Assembly: GCF_002904165.1 (NCBI RefSeq)
Contig: NZ_CVTD020000008.1
Location: 434,001 to 498,000 of the forward strand
Source: Herbinix hemicellulosilytica
GTDB lineage: Bacteria > Bacillota > Clostridia > Lachnospirales > Lachnospiraceae
Reading direction: 5' to 3'
DNA: 64,000 nt
Each line of letters begins with the position of its first letter. Within the stretch, counting starts at the first letter, position 1. The position numbers were made by a program, and so were the translations under genes. The notes below the pieces were generated by a model that worked only from the letters and a program-made list of their open reading frames with translations, searched no databases and had not been told where the DNA came from. Positions 61,937 through 64,000 of this stretch are shown one piece after another.

Positions 61937-64000
61937 TGTTATTTAGACCTGCAGAAAGCTCAAAAAGAATCGTTGAATTCTTTCGAAAGTATCTTCTGAC
62001 TACATTCAAAACAAACAAAGATATTTACAATAGACAATTAAAAGAACAATTGTCTGAAGATGGTGTTATTTCGAAGGGTCCGTACATTAGTATGAGCGAC
62101 TCTTTTGAAAAGGATAAAACTTTGCGTGAATTGGTTGAAGAAGATATTTTATGCAGAGAACTGTTGCAGTTGTCTGAATTGCATCCTGACAGAAAACTAT
62201 ATAAGCATCAGGTGGAGGCTATATGTAAAGCAAATAATGGGAAAAATTTAATTATAACAACAGGAACAGGATCGGGTAAAACAGAATGCTTTTTGATTCC
62301 TATAATTAATCATCTGATGCGTGAGAAAGAAAAAGGCACTTTAGGTCCTGGAGTACGTACGCTTATCATTTATCCGATGAATGCTTTGGTTAATGACCAA
62401 ATCAGAAGGTTAAGAGATATATTTTCAAATTATCAGGAATGTGGCATTACATTCGGAAAGTATACAGGTGAAACTTTAGAAAAGTATAGTGATGCACTTG
62501 ACGAATTTATTGAACGTGAAGGTACTGAACCAATTAAGAATGAGTTGATATCCCGGGAACAGATGAGAAAAACCCCTCCTCATATCCTGATAACAAACTT
62601 TGCTATGCTTGAATATCTTTTACTGCGGCCTGGTGACAGCATTTTCTTTAATGAACAAAATGCATCAAGATGGCATTCAATCGTTTTTGATGAAGCGCAT
62701 ACCTACTGTGGAGCGAAAGGAATCGAAGTGGCTACTTTAATCAAACGAGTAAAGGCAATGCTTAATCGTAATGATATTCAATTCTTTCTGACTTCGGCAA
62801 CGTTGGGTGATGAAAAATCAAACCCACAAATTATCAACTTTGCTCATTCATTATGTGATGTACATTTTGATGAAGACTCTATAATAAGATCGTCAACTAT
62901 TGCACCTGCAAAACCAGAAAGCACAAGTAAATTAGATTTCTCAATTTATCGCGAACTTGCAGAAAAAATCAGAAATAACTTTGCTTCTGAACATATTCTT
63001 AAATTTCTTAGAGAAAAAGGCATTGACATTATTAAGGCAGAAAATGCAGATGAAGCTTTGGAAAAAACTCTCTATTCAATGATACTGCATGATGACTTTT
63101 ATTATGAAGTCAGGCATCATTTATTGAACAAAATAAAACCATTGAATCAGCTTGCTGAAGAATTAAGTGTTTCGGTTGATGATATAACAGATTTTATAGC
63201 AGTAGCTTCAAATGCTCAGAATAACGGTGACAGGATATTTGAAGCAAGATATCACATGTTTATTCGTGGTATTGAGGGCGTGTATGTTACTCTAAATCCA
63301 AGCAATAAACTTTTCATCAGGAAAATGGAGACTTATAAAGAAGACCCGGAAAGCAACGATTGTGGTTTTAAAGTATTTGAAATCACATTTTGTTATAATT
63401 GCAATGCTACATTCATTGTTGGACAAACAGAAGATGGATATCTTGTACAGAAGTCCAAATTTAACGATGATTACAGCCCAGAAGTTTACTTGTTAGATGG
63501 CGTATATGATGAATATGACGAAGAAAACGAAAATGAGAATAAATATATAGTGTGCGCAAAATGCGGAGCAATAGAACGCGCTTCATCCATAAATGGATTA
63601 TCATGTGGACATAGCAAAGAAAATTATAATTTGTTGATCAAAGTCAAAAATTCTGGGGACAAACTCCACACTTGCCCATGCTGTCATGTAGTTAACACTC
63701 AGCGCAGTATTTTGCGCCCATTCTTTTTGGGTAATGAAGCAGCAACAGCTGTTATTGCTACAGCATTATACAATGAGCTTCCTGATGTCAAAATAACAAA
63801 AAGGTTTATATCTATTGATGATCCTTTTTTTGGGAATAGTCCTGAAAAATTGATCGAAGAGCGTGAAAATTTAGTTAAGCAGTATTTAACTTTTTCTGAC
63901 AACAGACAAGCTGCAGCGTTCTTTGCTAGCTATCTGCAAACAACATACCGAGAAAATTTGGTTAAAAGAATAATGACTAAAATATGTGAAGACAATTCAC
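61933..64000 (+). CDS. DEAH-box helicase with zinc-binding cysteines, DruE-like, cut by the window end
   Basis: At least 689 codons, open to the last base. Start ATG 61933 overlaps the previous stop; ATG 61936 gives better spacing from AGGAGGG. Motifs are Walker A GTGSGKT (about 95), YPMNALVNDQ, TNFAMLEYLL, FDEAHTY (about 250), LTSATLG (motif III), then a Cys-rich insertion (CYNC, CAKCG, CPCC) and, near the window end, FSDNRQAAAFFASYL. The last block, with Ser-Asp-x-Arg-Gln, is typical of large superfamily 2 helicases that end in a DUF1998 domain, as in Druantia DruE and DISARM DrmA/B. The missing C-terminus should show DUF1998. Confidence 0.85.
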   Translation, partial: MMLFRPAESSKRIVEFFRKYLLTTFKTNKDIYNRQLKEQLSEDGVISKGPYISMSDSFEKDKTLRELVEEDILCRELLQLSELHPDRKLYKHQVEAICKANNGKNLIITTGTGSGKTECFLIPIINHLMREKEKGTLGPGVRTLIIYPMNALVNDQIRRLRDIFSNYQECGITFGKYTGETLEKYSDALDEFIEREGTEPIKNELISREQMRKTPPHILITNFAMLEYLLLRPGDSIFFNEQNASRWHSIVFDEAHTYCGAKGIEVATLIKRVKAMLNRNDIQFFLTSATLGDEKSNPQIINFAHSLCDVHFDEDSIIRSSTIAPAKPESTSKLDFSIYRELAEKIRNNFASEHILKFLREKGIDIIKAENADEALEKTLYSMILHDDFYYEVRHHLLNKIKPLNQLAEELSVSVDDITDFIAVASNAQNNGDRIFEARYHMFIRGIEGVYVTLNPSNKLFIRKMETYKEDPESNDCGFKVFEITFCYNCNATFIVGQTEDGYLVQKSKFNDDYSPEVYLLDGVYDEYDEENENENKYIVCAKCGAIERASSINGLSCGHSKENYNLLIKVKNSGDKLHTCPCCHVVNTQRSILRPFFLGNEAATAVIATALYNELPDVKITKRFISIDDPFFGNSPEKLIEERENLVKQYLTFSDNRQAAAFFASYLQTTYRENLVKRIMTKICEDNS

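Noticed and set aside
1-64000. CRISPR arrays
   Set aside because: No regularly spaced identical repeats of 25-40 bp were seen. The repeats found are short tandem units or palindromes.

Overview
The window is AT-rich, strong Shine-Dalgarno, low-GC Gram-positive chromosome. The gene families and gene order (ireB-ruvX-DUF1292, PerR/Fur, RNase J, trmR-trhP, sporulation sigma factor K, MtaB, PFL/ACT pair, D-alanylation genes, a Cys/Tyr/Arg-rich coat-like protein) point to an anaerobic, endospore-forming member of the Clostridia, most like the Lachnospiraceae. I cannot name the species from sequence alone.

Layout. 1-2500: left edge of a peptide (RiPP-like) locus. Two paralogous 45-46 residue precursors, an HPr-kinase-like enzyme and the start of a nucleotidyltransferase-like gene lie on the minus strand, with a LytTR response regulator divergent on the plus strand. 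2700-10970: tRNA-Leu, a membrane zinc-finger protein, polA-coaE, a WalJ-type hydrolase, an ACT/PFL pair and a dipeptidase. 11024-16700: cell-envelope genes (LCP, M23), cysteine desulfurase and thiI, and an HPr-like protein without the catalytic His. 16760-25200: housekeeping block with mtaB, ireB, ruvX, DUF1292, Fur/PerR, RNase J, an MltG-like stub, trmR, trhP and sigK. 25485-39780: gtrA, folC, pheA, htrA, an orphan solute-binding lipoprotein, pcrA, DUF1836, a TrpR-like repressor, a coat-like protein and a surface transglutaminase. 39880-45300: an Asp/Glu racemase-family gene followed by dltA-dltC-dltB and an SGNH protein. 45500-52545: a lipoprotein, DUF2804, an encapsulin nanocompartment with its ferritin-like cargo, an unknown protein, a decayed ABC exporter fragment, an XRE regulator and an RlmD-type rRNA methyltransferase. 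52800-64000: a defence island with its own promoter. It holds a small HTH protein, hsdM-hsdS-hsdR (type I restriction-modification), then a 938-residue protein and a large DEAH helicase cut by the window end. The last pair resembles the two-gene Druantia type III system (DruH-DruE).

How genes work together. The peptide locus pairs precursors that both end in Ser with a kinase of the type known to phosphorylate the C-terminal Ser of paeninodin-like lasso precursors; the rest of the pathway should lie to the left of the window. The dlt block would load a D-amino acid on a carrier protein, export it and esterify an envelope polymer. The encapsulin shell would package its ferritin through the cargo's C-terminal tag and store iron. 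The defence island would combine DNA modification and restriction with a helicase-based system in one transcriptional direction. Most of the remaining window is ordinary housekeeping. The most novel parts are the left-edge peptide locus, the hairpin between the polA ribosome binding site and its start codon, and the right-edge defence genes.
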